NCBI RefSeq assembly: GCF_047302405.1 | Contig: NZ_CP154853.1 | Coordinates: forward strand, 4,340,001 to 4,404,000 | DNA length: 64,000 nt | Direction of reading: 5' to 3' | Source: Alkalihalobacillus sp047302405 | GTDB lineage: Bacteria > Bacillota > Bacilli > Bacillales > Bacillaceae_D | In this document: positions 26,301-35,438 of the stretch, piece after piece | Layout: each line of letters starts with the position of its first letter | Numbering within the stretch: position 1 is the stretch's first letter | Notes under the pieces: model-generated | Database searches by the model: none | Seen by the model: only the letters and a program-made list of their open reading frames with translations | What the model was told of the DNA's origin: nothing | Made by a program: the position numbers and the translations under genes

Positions 26301-27695
26301 TTATTTTTCTGCTAATTTAAAGTGGTTTGTAAAAAAATCAATCGTTTCAGAGCGAATGACTTTCCATAAGAGGAGGAGACCGATTAAGTTAGGGATCATC
26401 ATTAAGGCGTTGGCCATATCAGCAAAGGCCCAGACGGTTCCAAGGTTAGCGATGGCTCCGATCCCACAAGCGGCAATGTAAATAATTCGATAAGCGGCAA
26501 TACCACGCGTTCCTACGAGGTATTCAAAGCATTTCTCACCGTACACGTACCAACCGACAATTGTAGTTGCTCCAAATAAAATAATCGAGAGCGATACGAT
26601 GTATTCTCCAATAATGCCAAGTACTGAGCCAAAGGCGGCACTAGTTAAGGCACCTGCTTCCAACGTTGGGTCGTGGGTTACCCCAGAAACTAATCCTCCA
26701 GATGCATCCCAAAAGCCTGTTAAAATTAAAGTTAATCCAGTAAGTGTACATACAACTATGGTAACGATAAATGTACCGGTCATCGCTACTAATGCTTGTT
26801 TCACAGGGTGATCGGCTTTGGCAACACCAGCAATCAGAGCAGCGGTACCAAGACCTGCTTCATTTGAGAAAATACCACGAGCGACTCCATTTTGAATCGC
26901 TTGTCCAACGGTTATCCCAATAAAACCACCTGTTGCGGCAACTGGGTTAAAGGCATAATGAAAAATTAATCCAAATGACGGAATAATTTGGTCGTAGTTT
27001 AAAATCAAAATTAAAAGAGCTCCTAACATATAAAAAACGGCCATCAGAGGAACAAAAAAACTTGAGACAGCACTAATCCTTTGAATTCCTCCATAAATGA
27101 TCACACTAACAAAAATAATTAGGATAATCCCTGTAACCCAGTTTGGAACATTGAAGCTATTATTAGCGACATCCGCTACTGAGTTTGATTGAACGCTATT
27201 TCCAATCCCTAAGGCGGCGAAAGCCCCAAATAAGGCAAAGGCTATTGCTAACCATTTCCATTTTGGGCCAATCCCTTTTTCGATATAGTACATCGGTCCA
27301 CTGGAAAACTCCCCGTTACTGTTTTTAATTCGGTATTTCATGGCAAGTAAGGCTTCCGCATATTTGGTTGCCATTCCAAGTAGACCGACGATCCACATCC
27401 AAAAAATCGCACCAGGACCACCAAGTGTAACACCAGTCGCTACGCCGGCAATATTACCGATCCCGATCGTTGCTGATAATGTGGTCATTAAGGTTTTAAA
27501 ATTACTTACATCACCTTCACCAGAATTTTCGTTATTTCCTTCTTTACTAAAAGCGAGCTTAAAGGCGTAGATGAGATGACGAAATTGGATTCCCCTTAAT
27601 ATAAAGGTTAAAAATATACCTGTACCAAATAACAAAATTAAACTGGGTGGACCCCATAAGACCGAATTAATCCGGTTTAACAACTCTAATAACAA
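26301..27695 (-). CDS. Alanine (or glycine):cation symporter, AGCS family, paralogue 1
   Basis: Membrane transporter of 464 residues with about eleven segments that takes up alanine or glycine with Na+. The AGCS signature GGPGAIFWMWIVGLLGMA is near residue 97, and NEAGLGTAALIAGVAKADHP near residue 280. The TTG at 27695 is the likely start, with AGAGGAGTGA seven bases upstream; a GTG at 27704 would overlap that site. It is strongly similar to the gene at 28025-29422, so the two are tandem duplicates. A leader hairpin may hide its ribosome site. The adeR/ald genes nearby suggest a role in alanine catabolism. Confidence 0.88.
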   Translation of the reverse strand: MLLELLNRINSVLWGPPSLILLFGTGIFLTFILRGIQFRHLIYAFKLAFSKEGNNENSGEGDVSNFKTLMTTLSATIGIGNIAGVATGVTLGGPGAIFWMWIVGLLGMATKYAEALLAMKYRIKNSNGEFSSGPMYYIEKGIGPKWKWLAIAFALFGAFAALGIGNSVQSNSVADVANNSFNVPNWVTGIILIIFVSVIIYGGIQRISAVSSFFVPLMAVFYMLGALLILILNYDQIIPSFGLIFHYAFNPVAATGGFIGITVGQAIQNGVARGIFSNEAGLGTAALIAGVAKADHPVKQALVAMTGTFIVTIVVCTLTGLTLILTGFWDASGGLVSGVTHDPTLEAGALTSAAFGSVLGIIGEYIVSLSIILFGATTIVGWYVYGEKCFEYLVGTRGIAAYRIIYIAACGIGAIANLGTVWAFADMANALMMIPNLIGLLLLWKVIRSETIDFFTNHFKLAEK

Positions 27696-27705
27696 AAAAA
27701 TCACT

Positions 27706-27752
27706 CCTCTGACGCTGTTTGTCCTATTTTGCGAAAGAGAACTGAAGATTAT
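27706..27752 (-). promoter_or_regulatory. Leader hairpin covering the ribosome site of symporter 1
   Basis: On the minus strand TCAGTTCTCTTTCGC pairs imperfectly with GCGTCAGAGGAGTGA, which contains the Shine-Dalgarno sequence. Confidence 0.35.
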
Positions 27753-27934
27753 GCGAAACAGTCGAGAATATTTATCGTGTCTTTTTAAGGGAAATCGATT
27801 TAACTCTGAGGAAAGTGCTATCTGAATTTAGGGGCAAATGCTGTTTTAACGGTCATAAAAAGTGATTGAATATTAAAAACTTATATGTGTGGAGGAGGGA
27901 GTTTAGATAAAGAGTGGTGGTATTTAATCACAAA

Positions 27935-28016
27935 AAATCACCCCTCTTTCGCTTTTGAGTATTTTTGCGATAGAGGAGTGAAGATTATTTGACACAGTCA
28001 ATAATATTTATTTAAG
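27935..28016. repeat. Duplicated leader remnant between the two symporter genes
   Basis: This segment (TCACCCCTCTTTCGC ... GCGATAGAGGAGTGAAGATT) resembles the leader of symporter 1 (27701-27770), in the same orientation. It looks like a leftover from the tandem duplication. The rest of the 329-base gap shows nothing else clear. Confidence 0.5.
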
Positions 28017-28024
28017 TTGTTCTC

Positions 28025-29422
28025 TTATGATTTCGCTGATTTATAATGGTTATCAAAGAAGTCGTTCGTTTCCGCTCTAATGACTTTCCATAATAAAAGA
28101 AGAGCAATTAAGTTCGGAATCATCATTAAGGCATTGGCCATATCAGCAAAAGCCCAAACGGTTTGTAGGCTGACGATAGTACCAAGTCCACACGCCGCAA
28201 TATAGATAATTCGATACGGTGCAATCCCTTTTGGACCCGTTAAATACTCGATACATTTTTCCCCATAAACATACCAACCAACAATCGTTGTTGAACCAAA
28301 CAAAATAATCGAGAGGGCGACGATGTATTCTCCAACCACCCCTAAGGCAGAACCGAAAGCTGCTGCTGTTAAAGCACCTGCTTCAAGCGAAGGATCGTGT
28401 ATAACACCAGATATTAGACCACCTGTTTGATCCCAAAATCCTGTAATGATTAAAGTCAAACCTGTTAATGTACACACAACAATTGTTACGATAAATGTCC
28501 CTGTCATTGCTACAAGTGCTTGTTTCACAGGGTGGTCGGCTTTGGCACTACCTGCAATTAAAGCAGCGGTACCAAGACCAGCTTCGTTCGAGAATATACC
28601 ACGAGCTACACCATTTCGAATCGCTTCAGCAACAATGATTCCAGCAAATCCACCTGTTGCTGCAACAGGATTAAAGGCATGATGGAAAATTAATTGGAAG
28701 GAAGGAATGATTAAGTTGTAGTTAAGAACAATAATTAAAATAGCTCCGAGCATATAGAAGATCGCCATAATCGGAATAAATATACCTGATACGGTACTAA
28801 TACGTTGAATACCACCGTAAATGAGATACGATACAAAGATAATTAAAATGACACCTGTTAGCCAATGTGGAACCCCGAAACTACTACTCGCGACATCGGC
28901 TACCGAATTGGACTGAACACTATTCCCAATACCAAGAGCAGCAAAGGCCCCAAATAAAGCAAAGGCAATCGCAAGCCATTTAAATTTTGGTCCAAGACCT
29001 TTTTCAATATAATACATCGGTCCACTAGAATATTCGCCATTACTATTTTTGACACGATACTTCATCGCAAGCAAGGCTTCGGCATATTTCGTCGCCATTC
29101 CAAGTAAACCAACGACCCACATCCAGAAAATCGCACCTGGCCCCCCAAGTGTGACAGCGGTTGCAACTCCGGCAATATTACCAATTCCGATCGTTGCTGC
29201 AAGCGTTGTCATTAGGGCTTTGAAATTACTAATGTCTCCATCCCCAGAGTCGGAATTATTTCCTTCTTTAGAAAAAGCTAATTTAAACGCATATTTTAAT
29301 CGGCTGAATTGAATTCCTTTTAAGAGGAAAGTTAAAAATAGACCAGTTCCGAATAATAAAATCAAACTCGGAGGACCCCATAATACTGCATTTATCGAAT
29401 CCAGTATATCTAAAATGTTCAT
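28025..29422 (-). CDS. Alanine (or glycine):cation symporter, AGCS family, paralogue 2
   Basis: 465 residues, about eleven transmembrane segments, and the same AGCS blocks as its neighbour (GGPGAIFWMWVVGLLGMA; NEAGLGTAALIAGSAKADHP). The ATG at 29422 follows AAGGAGTGAG. It is divergent from adeR, whose product activates ald in B. subtilis, so it may fall under the same control. Sequence divergence from paralogue 1 is spread evenly, so the duplication is not recent and the two may differ in substrate or affinity. Confidence 0.9.
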   Translation of the reverse strand: MNILDILDSINAVLWGPPSLILLFGTGLFLTFLLKGIQFSRLKYAFKLAFSKEGNNSDSGDGDISNFKALMTTLAATIGIGNIAGVATAVTLGGPGAIFWMWVVGLLGMATKYAEALLAMKYRVKNSNGEYSSGPMYYIEKGLGPKFKWLAIAFALFGAFAALGIGNSVQSNSVADVASSSFGVPHWLTGVILIIFVSYLIYGGIQRISTVSGIFIPIMAIFYMLGAILIIVLNYNLIIPSFQLIFHHAFNPVAATGGFAGIIVAEAIRNGVARGIFSNEAGLGTAALIAGSAKADHPVKQALVAMTGTFIVTIVVCTLTGLTLIITGFWDQTGGLISGVIHDPSLEAGALTAAAFGSALGVVGEYIVALSIILFGSTTIVGWYVYGEKCIEYLTGPKGIAPYRIIYIAACGLGTIVSLQTVWAFADMANALMMIPNLIALLLLWKVIRAETNDFFDNHYKSAKS

Positions 29423-29590
29423 GCAATACTCACTCCTTGAATCTTTAATTCTGTTTTCTGTTTTTTCAACTGTGCTATATTAGGGTAACATGTGTTTCGT
29501 TTATAATTTAATTGTCAGAATAAAATTATTTTGGCTTACATTTTTAAATAATAATTCAAAAATTTTCCATATGAGAAGGAGAATTCGATA

Positions 29591-30820
29591 TTGAGTGAGT
29601 ATAAACATCATCCTTTTAACCGGCCTTTTGATTCATTAGAAGACTTTGTGGATGTGATTAGTGAACGTTTAAAATGTCCAGTTACATTAGAGGATTCAAA
29701 CCATCAACTGCTTGCGTATAGTTCCCACGATGACCGAACAGATGAAGCAAGAATTTCGACAATTATAGGACGAAGAGTTCCTGAAAGAGTGATTAATAAA
29801 TTTTGGAAGGAGGGCGTCATCCCTAAGTTAAATCAAAGTGATGAACCTCTAGTTATTCCACAAATTAACGATATTGGTCTTGGCAATCGTGTGGCTGTAT
29901 CGATTAGAAAAGATAAGGAAGTTTTAGGTTATATTTGGGTACTAGAGGTAGGACGATCGTTAACAAAAGAAGATTTATCTGATTTAAAGATAGCGGCAAG
30001 CAAAGCGAAGAGCCAACTACTTCAGCTTAATATTCAAAAGAAAAAGAAGGAAAAAAATCATCAAGAGCTTTTGTGGCAAATGATTACAGGTGATGCAAGT
30101 GATCATCGACTGATTAAAGACCAATTAACGAAAATTGGTTTTCATTCAAACAACCCTCTCACTATACTCGTTTTTTCCTTTACAGAAATGAATCAAGATT
30201 TAACCAAAAAGCTTATTTATGTCGCCAAAACAACGCAGAAGATTAATTTGCTTATTCAAACCTTTGATGAAAATCAACTTATTATTTTAATTTCTCCTTC
30301 TAGTCACGAAGATTTAAAGGATGTGAAAGAGTTTATTCATACATTCAAGACTCAGGTGAAGGAACGATTTGCAATCAGTGATGTCATTTCAGGCTGTGGA
30401 TATGCTTATGATGATTATCAATTTGTCAAAAGTAGTTATGAAGAAGCATTAAAGGTTGTCCAATTAAAGCAAGTTTACGAGGAAGAACTAGGGCAGGCTG
30501 AATTTTATCATGAGCTTGGAATTTTCAAGTACATCGATTTGTTAAAAAAACAAAAGGCGATTCAACGTATTCCTATTAATCCGATTATTGAACGATTAAA
30601 ACAGTATGATTCAGAAAATAAAACCAATTTATTAGAGTCATTAGAAGTGACCTTGGATAAGGATAGCAATGTCAATGAGGCGGCAAAAGAGCTGCATTGC
30701 CATGTTAATACCCTTAATTATCGGTTGAAAAGGATCCAAGAGATTACCCAAGTTTCATTAAAGGACTCGGTTCAAAAACATGGTCTTTATTTAGATTTAA
30801 AAATGCTTCAACAAAAATAA
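29591..30820 (+). CDS. adeR: PucR/CdaR-type transcriptional activator, AdeR-like
   Basis: Regulator of 409 residues starting at TTG behind AGAAGGAG. The N-terminal ~140 residues look like a GAF-type sensor (LEDSNHQLLAYSSHDDRTDE), the middle is a GGDEF-like CdaR domain, and the C-terminus carries the PucR helix-turn-helix (NEAAKELHCHVNTLNYRLKR, residues ~365-385). It sits directly upstream of ald on the same strand. In B. subtilis AdeR activates ald in response to alanine, and this assignment rests on architecture and neighbour. It is divergent from symporter 2. Confidence 0.8.
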   Translation: MSEYKHHPFNRPFDSLEDFVDVISERLKCPVTLEDSNHQLLAYSSHDDRTDEARISTIIGRRVPERVINKFWKEGVIPKLNQSDEPLVIPQINDIGLGNRVAVSIRKDKEVLGYIWVLEVGRSLTKEDLSDLKIAASKAKSQLLQLNIQKKKKEKNHQELLWQMITGDASDHRLIKDQLTKIGFHSNNPLTILVFSFTEMNQDLTKKLIYVAKTTQKINLLIQTFDENQLIILISPSSHEDLKDVKEFIHTFKTQVKERFAISDVISGCGYAYDDYQFVKSSYEEALKVVQLKQVYEEELGQAEFYHELGIFKYIDLLKKQKAIQRIPINPIIERLKQYDSENKTNLLESLEVTLDKDSNVNEAAKELHCHVNTLNYRLKRIQEITQVSLKDSVQKHGLYLDLKMLQQK

Positions 30821-30955
30821 GGGTTCCATTTTCCGTTTGTGAAATTTCACAAATAAACGCTTACATTTTTAATATCTCACACAATGCTTTTTTTACATCA
30901 TCACCCTATACTGAGGGGGTAACATTAATAAACCCTTTTTAGGAGGATGACATAT

Positions 30956-32086
30956 ATGATTATTGGAATTCCAAAAGAGATTAAAAACAATGAAAACCGT
31001 GTAGCAATGACTCCAGCTGGTGTTGTATCACTTAAAAACGCTGGTCACGAAGTACTAGTTGAACAAAACGCTGGACTTGGAAGCGGTTTTGAAGATGCTG
31101 TTTATTTAGAAGCTGGTGCAACAATCATTCCAGAAGCAAAAGATGTTTGGGCAAAATCTGAAATGATTATGAAAGTTAAAGAGCCATTAAGTTCTGAATA
31201 CGGATATTTCCGTAAAGGTCTTATTTTATTCACTTACTTACACCTTGCAGCTGAGCCAGAACTAGCAAAAGCTTTAGTTGAAAGTGGCGTAATTGCGATT
31301 GCTTATGAAACAGTTGAAGTGAACCGTACATTGCCATTATTAACACCAATGAGTGAAGTTGCTGGCCGTATGTCTGCTCAAATTGGTGCTCAATTCCTTG
31401 AGAAACCAGAAGGCGGAAAAGGAATCTTACTTTCTGGAATCCCAGGAGTAAAACGTGGTAAAGTAACAGTTATCGGTGGCGGTGTAGTAGGTACAAACGC
31501 AGCGAAAATCGCCGTAGGTCTTGGTGCAGATGTAACAATGATCGACTTAAGTGCGGATCGTCTTCGTCAATTAGATGACCTTTTCGGTAACAGCATTAAA
31601 ACATTAATGTCTAACCCAATGAACATTGCAGATGCTGTCAAAGAATCTGATTTAGTTATTGGTGCAGTATTAATTCCAGGAGCAAAAGCCCCTAAATTAG
31701 TAACAGAAGAAATGATTCAATCAATGTCTGCTGGTTCTGTTGTTGTTGACGTTGCTATCGACCAAGGTGGTATTTTCGAAACCGTTGATCGTATTACAAC
31801 TCACGATAACCCAACATATGAAAAGCACGGTGTTGTTCACTATGCAGTTGCGAACATGCCAGGAGCTGTTCCACGTACATCAACATTAGGATTAACAAAC
31901 GTAACAATTCCTTACGCTTTACAAATTGCTAATAAAGGCGTTGAAAAAGCGGTTGCTGAAAACCCAGCATTAGCTTTAGGTGTTAACGTAGCAAACGGTG
32001 ATGTAACATACCCAGCCGTAGCACGTGACCTAGGTTACGAATTAGTAACTGTACAAGATGCATTAAGCAAAGTTGCAGCTGTTTAA
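30956..32086 (+). CDS. ald: Alanine dehydrogenase
   Basis: NAD-dependent oxidative deamination of L-alanine to pyruvate and ammonia. 376 residues, normal length. Family blocks: MIIGIPKEIKNNENRVAMTP at the start, MKVKEPLSSEY with the catalytic lysine region, LFTYLHLAA with the catalytic histidine, and the Rossmann loop VIGGGVVGTNAAKIA near residue 170. The ATG at 30956 follows AGGAGGATGA. The promoter region has a good TATACT but a poor -35, consistent with dependence on the upstream AdeR. Codon use is unusually uniform, as for a highly expressed gene. A strong terminator follows. Confidence 0.96.
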   Translation: MIIGIPKEIKNNENRVAMTPAGVVSLKNAGHEVLVEQNAGLGSGFEDAVYLEAGATIIPEAKDVWAKSEMIMKVKEPLSSEYGYFRKGLILFTYLHLAAEPELAKALVESGVIAIAYETVEVNRTLPLLTPMSEVAGRMSAQIGAQFLEKPEGGKGILLSGIPGVKRGKVTVIGGGVVGTNAAKIAVGLGADVTMIDLSADRLRQLDDLFGNSIKTLMSNPMNIADAVKESDLVIGAVLIPGAKAPKLVTEEMIQSMSAGSVVVDVAIDQGGIFETVDRITTHDNPTYEKHGVVHYAVANMPGAVPRTSTLGLTNVTIPYALQIANKGVEKAVAENPALALGVNVANGDVTYPAVARDLGYELVTVQDALSKVAAV

Positions 32087-32109
32087 TTAGCATAAATAAA
32101 ATAGATTTT

Positions 32110-32142
32110 GCCCCCTCTAAGATTGTTTAGAGGGGGTTTTTC
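32110..32142 (+). terminator. Terminator of ald
   Basis: CCCCCTCTAA / TTAGAGGGGG followed by TTTTT. Confidence 0.88.
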
Positions 32143-32194
32143 AGTACGGGATCGCCTTCAGGAAGCTGAATGAATGAGTTAGTGGGAGTGAATT

Positions 32195-32572
32195 GGAATC
32201 ATAGGAGCCGAATGATTGCCTTAGCATGTCTGAAAAGATGTCAAAGGGAATCATAGGAGCTGGATGATTGCCTTAGCAGGAGTGAAAGCGAGTCAAAGGG
32301 AATCATAGGAGCCGAATGATTGCCTTAGCAAGTTTGAAAGGGAGTGAAAGGGAATCAAAGGAGCTGAATGATTGCCTTAGCAAGTTTGAAAGGGAGTGAG
32401 GGGGAATCATAGGAGCCGAATGATTGCCTTAGCAAGTTTGAAAGGGAGTGAGGGGGAATCATAGGAGCCGAATGATTGCCTTAGCATGTCTGAAATGATG
32501 TCAAAGGGAATCATAGGGGGCCAATGATTCCCTTAGCGGGTCTGAATTGTTATCTTCGGCAATCATAAGAGC
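32195..32572. repeat. Tandem repeat, 52-bp unit, seven copies plus a partial one
   Basis: GGAATCATAGGAGCCGAATG begins units at 32195, 32247, 32299, 32351, 32403, 32455 and 32507, exactly 52 bp apart, with a degenerate eighth at 32559. The variable half alternates between GCATGTCTGAAA.GATGTCAAAG and GCAAGTTTGAAAGGGAGTGA versions. There is no gene in this 571-base gap between ald and hssR, and no spacers, so it is not a CRISPR array. Confidence 0.9.
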
Positions 32573-32657
32573 TCAAAACCCAAATCAAACGCCGCACTCT
32601 GTCTATTCATTAAAATTTCAGCTACAATAACAACTAGTATAGAAAGGACGTGACTAT

Positions 32658-33335
32658 ATGCAATCGATTTTAATCGTTGATGATGATAAGCATTTACGCC
32701 AAATGGTGAGCCAATACCTTGAAGAGAACGGCTACCGTACAGGACAGGCTGAAAACGGTGAAGTTGCCTTACATCTTTTAGAACAGAAAACATACCAATT
32801 AGTCATTATAGATGTGATGATGCCCATAATGGATGGGTATGAATTAGTCAAACAGTTACGACATACTCAAAACATTCCAGTCATTATGCTAACGGCGAAA
32901 AGCCAACTTCATGATAAAGAAAAAGGTTTTGCTTTAGGGATAGATGATTATTTGGTAAAGCCATTTGAATTAAAGGAGCTCTTATTTAGAATAAAAGCCT
33001 TGCTTAGACGTAGTCAGCAGGAATCAGAACTCATTATTCAAACGGGTCCGGTTAAAATCAATAAGGTAAGCTATGAGGTAGAGGTTCACGGTCAAACTTT
33101 TATGTTACCATTGAAAGAATTTGAACTTTTATATGTTCTAGCTTCCAATAAAAACCGAGTTTTAACACGAGATCAGCTGATCGAAAAAGTATGGGGTCAC
33201 GATTTTAGTGGAAATGAACGGACGATTGATGTACATATTAAGAGGTTACGTGAGCGTTTTACGAAAATGACTGACAAAATAACTTTAAAAACGATCCGTG
33301 GGGTTGGGTATTCCCTTGAGGTGAAGGAAGGATGA
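32658..33335 (+). CDS. hssR: OmpR-family response regulator, HssR-like
   Basis: 225 residues: receiver domain (residues 1-115; acidic pocket VDDD, phosphoacceptor Asp in IIDVMMPIMDG, switch LTAKS, Lys in DYLVKPFE) and C-terminal winged helix (DQLIEKVWGHDFSGNERTID, IRGVGYSLE). The pattern of both halves and the partner kinase resemble S. aureus HssR, the haem-stress regulator. The ATG at 32658 follows GAAAGGACGTG. Its stop overlaps the kinase start (ATGA). No hrtAB exporter is next to it; a candidate target lies just downstream. Confidence 0.75.
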   Translation: MQSILIVDDDKHLRQMVSQYLEENGYRTGQAENGEVALHLLEQKTYQLVIIDVMMPIMDGYELVKQLRHTQNIPVIMLTAKSQLHDKEKGFALGIDDYLVKPFELKELLFRIKALLRRSQQESELIIQTGPVKINKVSYEVEVHGQTFMLPLKEFELLYVLASNKNRVLTRDQLIEKVWGHDFSGNERTIDVHIKRLRERFTKMTDKITLKTIRGVGYSLEVKEG

Positions 33336-34705
33336 GATCGCTATATTCCTCCTTTGTTGTTTTTACATTGGTCATTATGCTTATTAGTGGATTGTTGGCC
33401 TTTTTTCTTTCAAATGTTTATTATCAACACTTTTTAAAGGAACAAAATGATCAGAAATATACAAAAATTGCTTTAGAAGTGGCCGATTATGTTAGCGAAC
33501 AAAATCAATTACAACAATCACTAGCTTTTTTGGCCACGACTGGTTATCAGCTGCGTTTATTTAATAGTGATGGGGAGTCTTGGCAATTTGGACAAGACTT
33601 TCGTGACGAAACGATGGAGGAAGCAAACATAAGGCGTGTTTTAAATGGAGAAACTTTTCATGGAATTGCTCATTTTCCGAGTGAAACATTTGTAACTGGC
33701 TTTTTTGCGAATGAATTAAGGAATAGTATTGGGGTGCCTGTTGAACATGAAGGGGAGCAATACGCTTTATTTTTAAGACCAGATATTAAACTCCATTTTA
33801 GTGAAATGCATTATTTATTTGCGTGGCTATTAGGTTTTACGATCGTTTTTAGTTTGATTTTGGAAATGACATTAGCTCACTATTTAATTAGACCGCTTTC
33901 AAAGTTAAATCATGCCACCAAAACGGTGCAAGAGGGTGATTTTGACGTGAAGCTCGATTTTAAAAGGCAGGATGAAATTGGCGAGCTCGCTACAAGTTTT
34001 CAAGATATGGCCAAACAATTAGCTGAAGCGGAGGGCATGAGAAATGAGTTTATCTCCTCCATTTCACATGATATTCAATCTCCTCTTTCGAATATAAAAG
34101 GTTATACTTCTTTAGTGGAAGATGAATCACTATCGACAGAAGAAATGAGTCAGCACCTGCAAGTTATTCGTTCTGAGACGGAAAGGTTATCAAGTTTGAC
34201 AAGTCAGTTGCTCGTATTATCATCGTTAAATCAAATGGAGCAACCGCGTCATAAAGAAACTTTTTCCTTATCAGAGCAAATCAAATTGGTTTTAAAAGGA
34301 TATCAATGGAAGTTGTCTGAGAAGGAGATTTTGCTTCAATATCATCTATCAGAGATTGAATTCACAGGTGATCGGGCGATGTGTATGAGTGTTTGGGATA
34401 ATTTAATGAGTAATGCGATTAAGTACAACCATCAAGGTGGAGACATTCGCATTGATTTGATAGCGGCAGAACATCGTGTTTTGGTCACTATTGAAGATAG
34501 CGGGATGGGGTTAACTGAACTAGAGAAAGAAAGAATGTTTGAGCGTTTTTATCGGGCTGATCCTTCAAGGACGATGGAAATTGAAGGGGCCGGTTTAGGA
34601 TTAGCGATTGTTAAAAAGGTGGTTGATTTACATAATGGTGAATTAACGGTACGCTCTGAAAAAGGGAAAGGGACAAGTATTACTGTTATGCTGCCTATTG
34701 TTTGA
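33332..34705 (+). CDS. hssS: Sensor histidine kinase, HssS-like
   Basis: 457 residues, the same length as S. aureus HssS. Two membrane segments (residues ~7-28 and ~165-187) frame an extracytoplasmic domain with the HssS-like blocks NVYYQHFLKE, ETFVTGFFANELRNSIGVP and LFLRPDIKLHFSEM. Then a HAMP domain, the phosphoacceptor His in ISSISHDIQSPLSNIKGY, and ATP-binding boxes (DNLMSNAIKYN, DSGMGL, GAGLGLAI). It likely senses haem or a membrane effect of haem. Translationally coupled to hssR. The assignment is from remembered similarity and not proven. Confidence 0.72.
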   Translation: MRSLYSSFVVFTLVIMLISGLLAFFLSNVYYQHFLKEQNDQKYTKIALEVADYVSEQNQLQQSLAFLATTGYQLRLFNSDGESWQFGQDFRDETMEEANIRRVLNGETFHGIAHFPSETFVTGFFANELRNSIGVPVEHEGEQYALFLRPDIKLHFSEMHYLFAWLLGFTIVFSLILEMTLAHYLIRPLSKLNHATKTVQEGDFDVKLDFKRQDEIGELATSFQDMAKQLAEAEGMRNEFISSISHDIQSPLSNIKGYTSLVEDESLSTEEMSQHLQVIRSETERLSSLTSQLLVLSSLNQMEQPRHKETFSLSEQIKLVLKGYQWKLSEKEILLQYHLSEIEFTGDRAMCMSVWDNLMSNAIKYNHQGGDIRIDLIAAEHRVLVTIEDSGMGLTELEKERMFERFYRADPSRTMEIEGAGLGLAIVKKVVDLHNGELTVRSEKGKGTSITVMLPIV

Positions 34706-34741
34706 AAGAAGCGGCTGGAATTTAAAAAGTTGTAACGTTTT

Positions 34742-34773
34742 ATTCATCTTCCGTTCATATTCCTTCTATAAAG
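34742..34773 (+). promoter_or_regulatory. Candidate HssR-type direct repeat and promoter
   Basis: ATTCATCTT-CC-GTTCATATT is a direct repeat of 9-bp halves with a 2-bp gap. This is the arrangement recalled for the S. aureus HssR site (GTTCATATT-N2-GTTCATATT). A TATAAA -10 at 34768 follows with no good -35, as expected for an activated promoter. It precedes the 4-TM histidine protein. Confidence 0.5.
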
Positions 34774-34890
34774 TATTACTTAGTAAGAAGAATGAAGAGG
34801 GACAAAAATTAGCTAGTCTTGTCATTTTTTCGGAATCTAGCTACTTTTACGTATTAAAGCGTTTCGATAAAAGAAGGAGGCAACAAATTG

Positions 34891-35286
34891 ATGAATCATG
34901 CAAAAATTTTATTAGTACTCTCGGCTATTTTTGGAATTATTGGGGTGTTCCTCGGTGCCCATATGTCGGGTGCGGGATCCTATGCGTTTAGACCAATCCA
35001 TGCTCACGTCTCATTAGTAGGCTGGCTTACTTTATTTTCTTGGAGTATTTATTACAAAGTCTATCAACCAAAAAGGAAAAACCTAGCGAATTGGCAAACG
35101 ATTATGGCGATTATCGGTTCAATTGGCTTAACCTCAGGTATGTGGTTGTACACATTAAATCCATTTAACCTTCCACAAGGGTTTACTCTTGGTTTTTATA
35201 TTGGTGGTGGAATTGCCCTCGTTTTTGCCTTTATCCTCTTTTTATTACTCGTAATTTTTGATGGTGGAGAGAAGGAAGCGAAATAA
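34891..35286 (+). CDS. Four-helix membrane protein with HxH motif (haem-copper oxidase subunit I-like fragment family)
   Basis: 131 residues with four membrane segments (about 5-24, 36-54, 68-88, 97-122). Helix 2 begins IHAHVSLVGWL, with His37 and His39; such HAHxxLxGW helices recall the haem-ligand helix of cbb3/NOR-type subunit I, and similar short proteins are often named cytochrome-c oxidase-like. The ATG at 34891 follows AAGAAGGAGG. It cannot be a full oxidase. Its position after hssRS and behind a candidate HssR site hints at a role in haem stress, which is an inference. Confidence 0.7.
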   Translation: MNHAKILLVLSAIFGIIGVFLGAHMSGAGSYAFRPIHAHVSLVGWLTLFSWSIYYKVYQPKRKNLANWQTIMAIIGSIGLTSGMWLYTLNPFNLPQGFTLGFYIGGGIALVFAFILFLLLVIFDGGEKEAK

Positions 35287-35357
35287 ATTTTCTAACCTTT
35301 TACACGTGGAAACTCATTTGAGGTAGTTCGTCCGCTATTTAAGGTGATTTTCAGTTA

Positions 35358-35401
35358 GAAGGACCAGTGTCACTTGCTTATAAGCACACTGGTCTTTTTT
35401 T
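35358..35401. terminator. Terminator between the 4-TM gene and tetR
   Basis: AAGGACCAGTGT / ACACTGGTCTTTTTTT with loop CACTTGCTTATAAGC. Confidence 0.85.
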
Positions 35402-35438
35402 GATTCATTATTAAGACTCACTGATTTTAAAGCTGTAT

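Noticed and set aside
27706..27780. T-box or amino-acid riboswitch before symporter 1
   Set aside because: No T-box sequence or known glycine aptamer is present; only a simple hairpin over the ribosome site.
32195..32572. CRISPR array
   Set aside because: Units are contiguous 52-bp tandem repeats with no unique spacers, and no cas genes are nearby.
34698..34991. 97-residue frame after hssS
   Set aside because: It overlaps hssS and the 4-TM gene in another frame, with no ribosome site.
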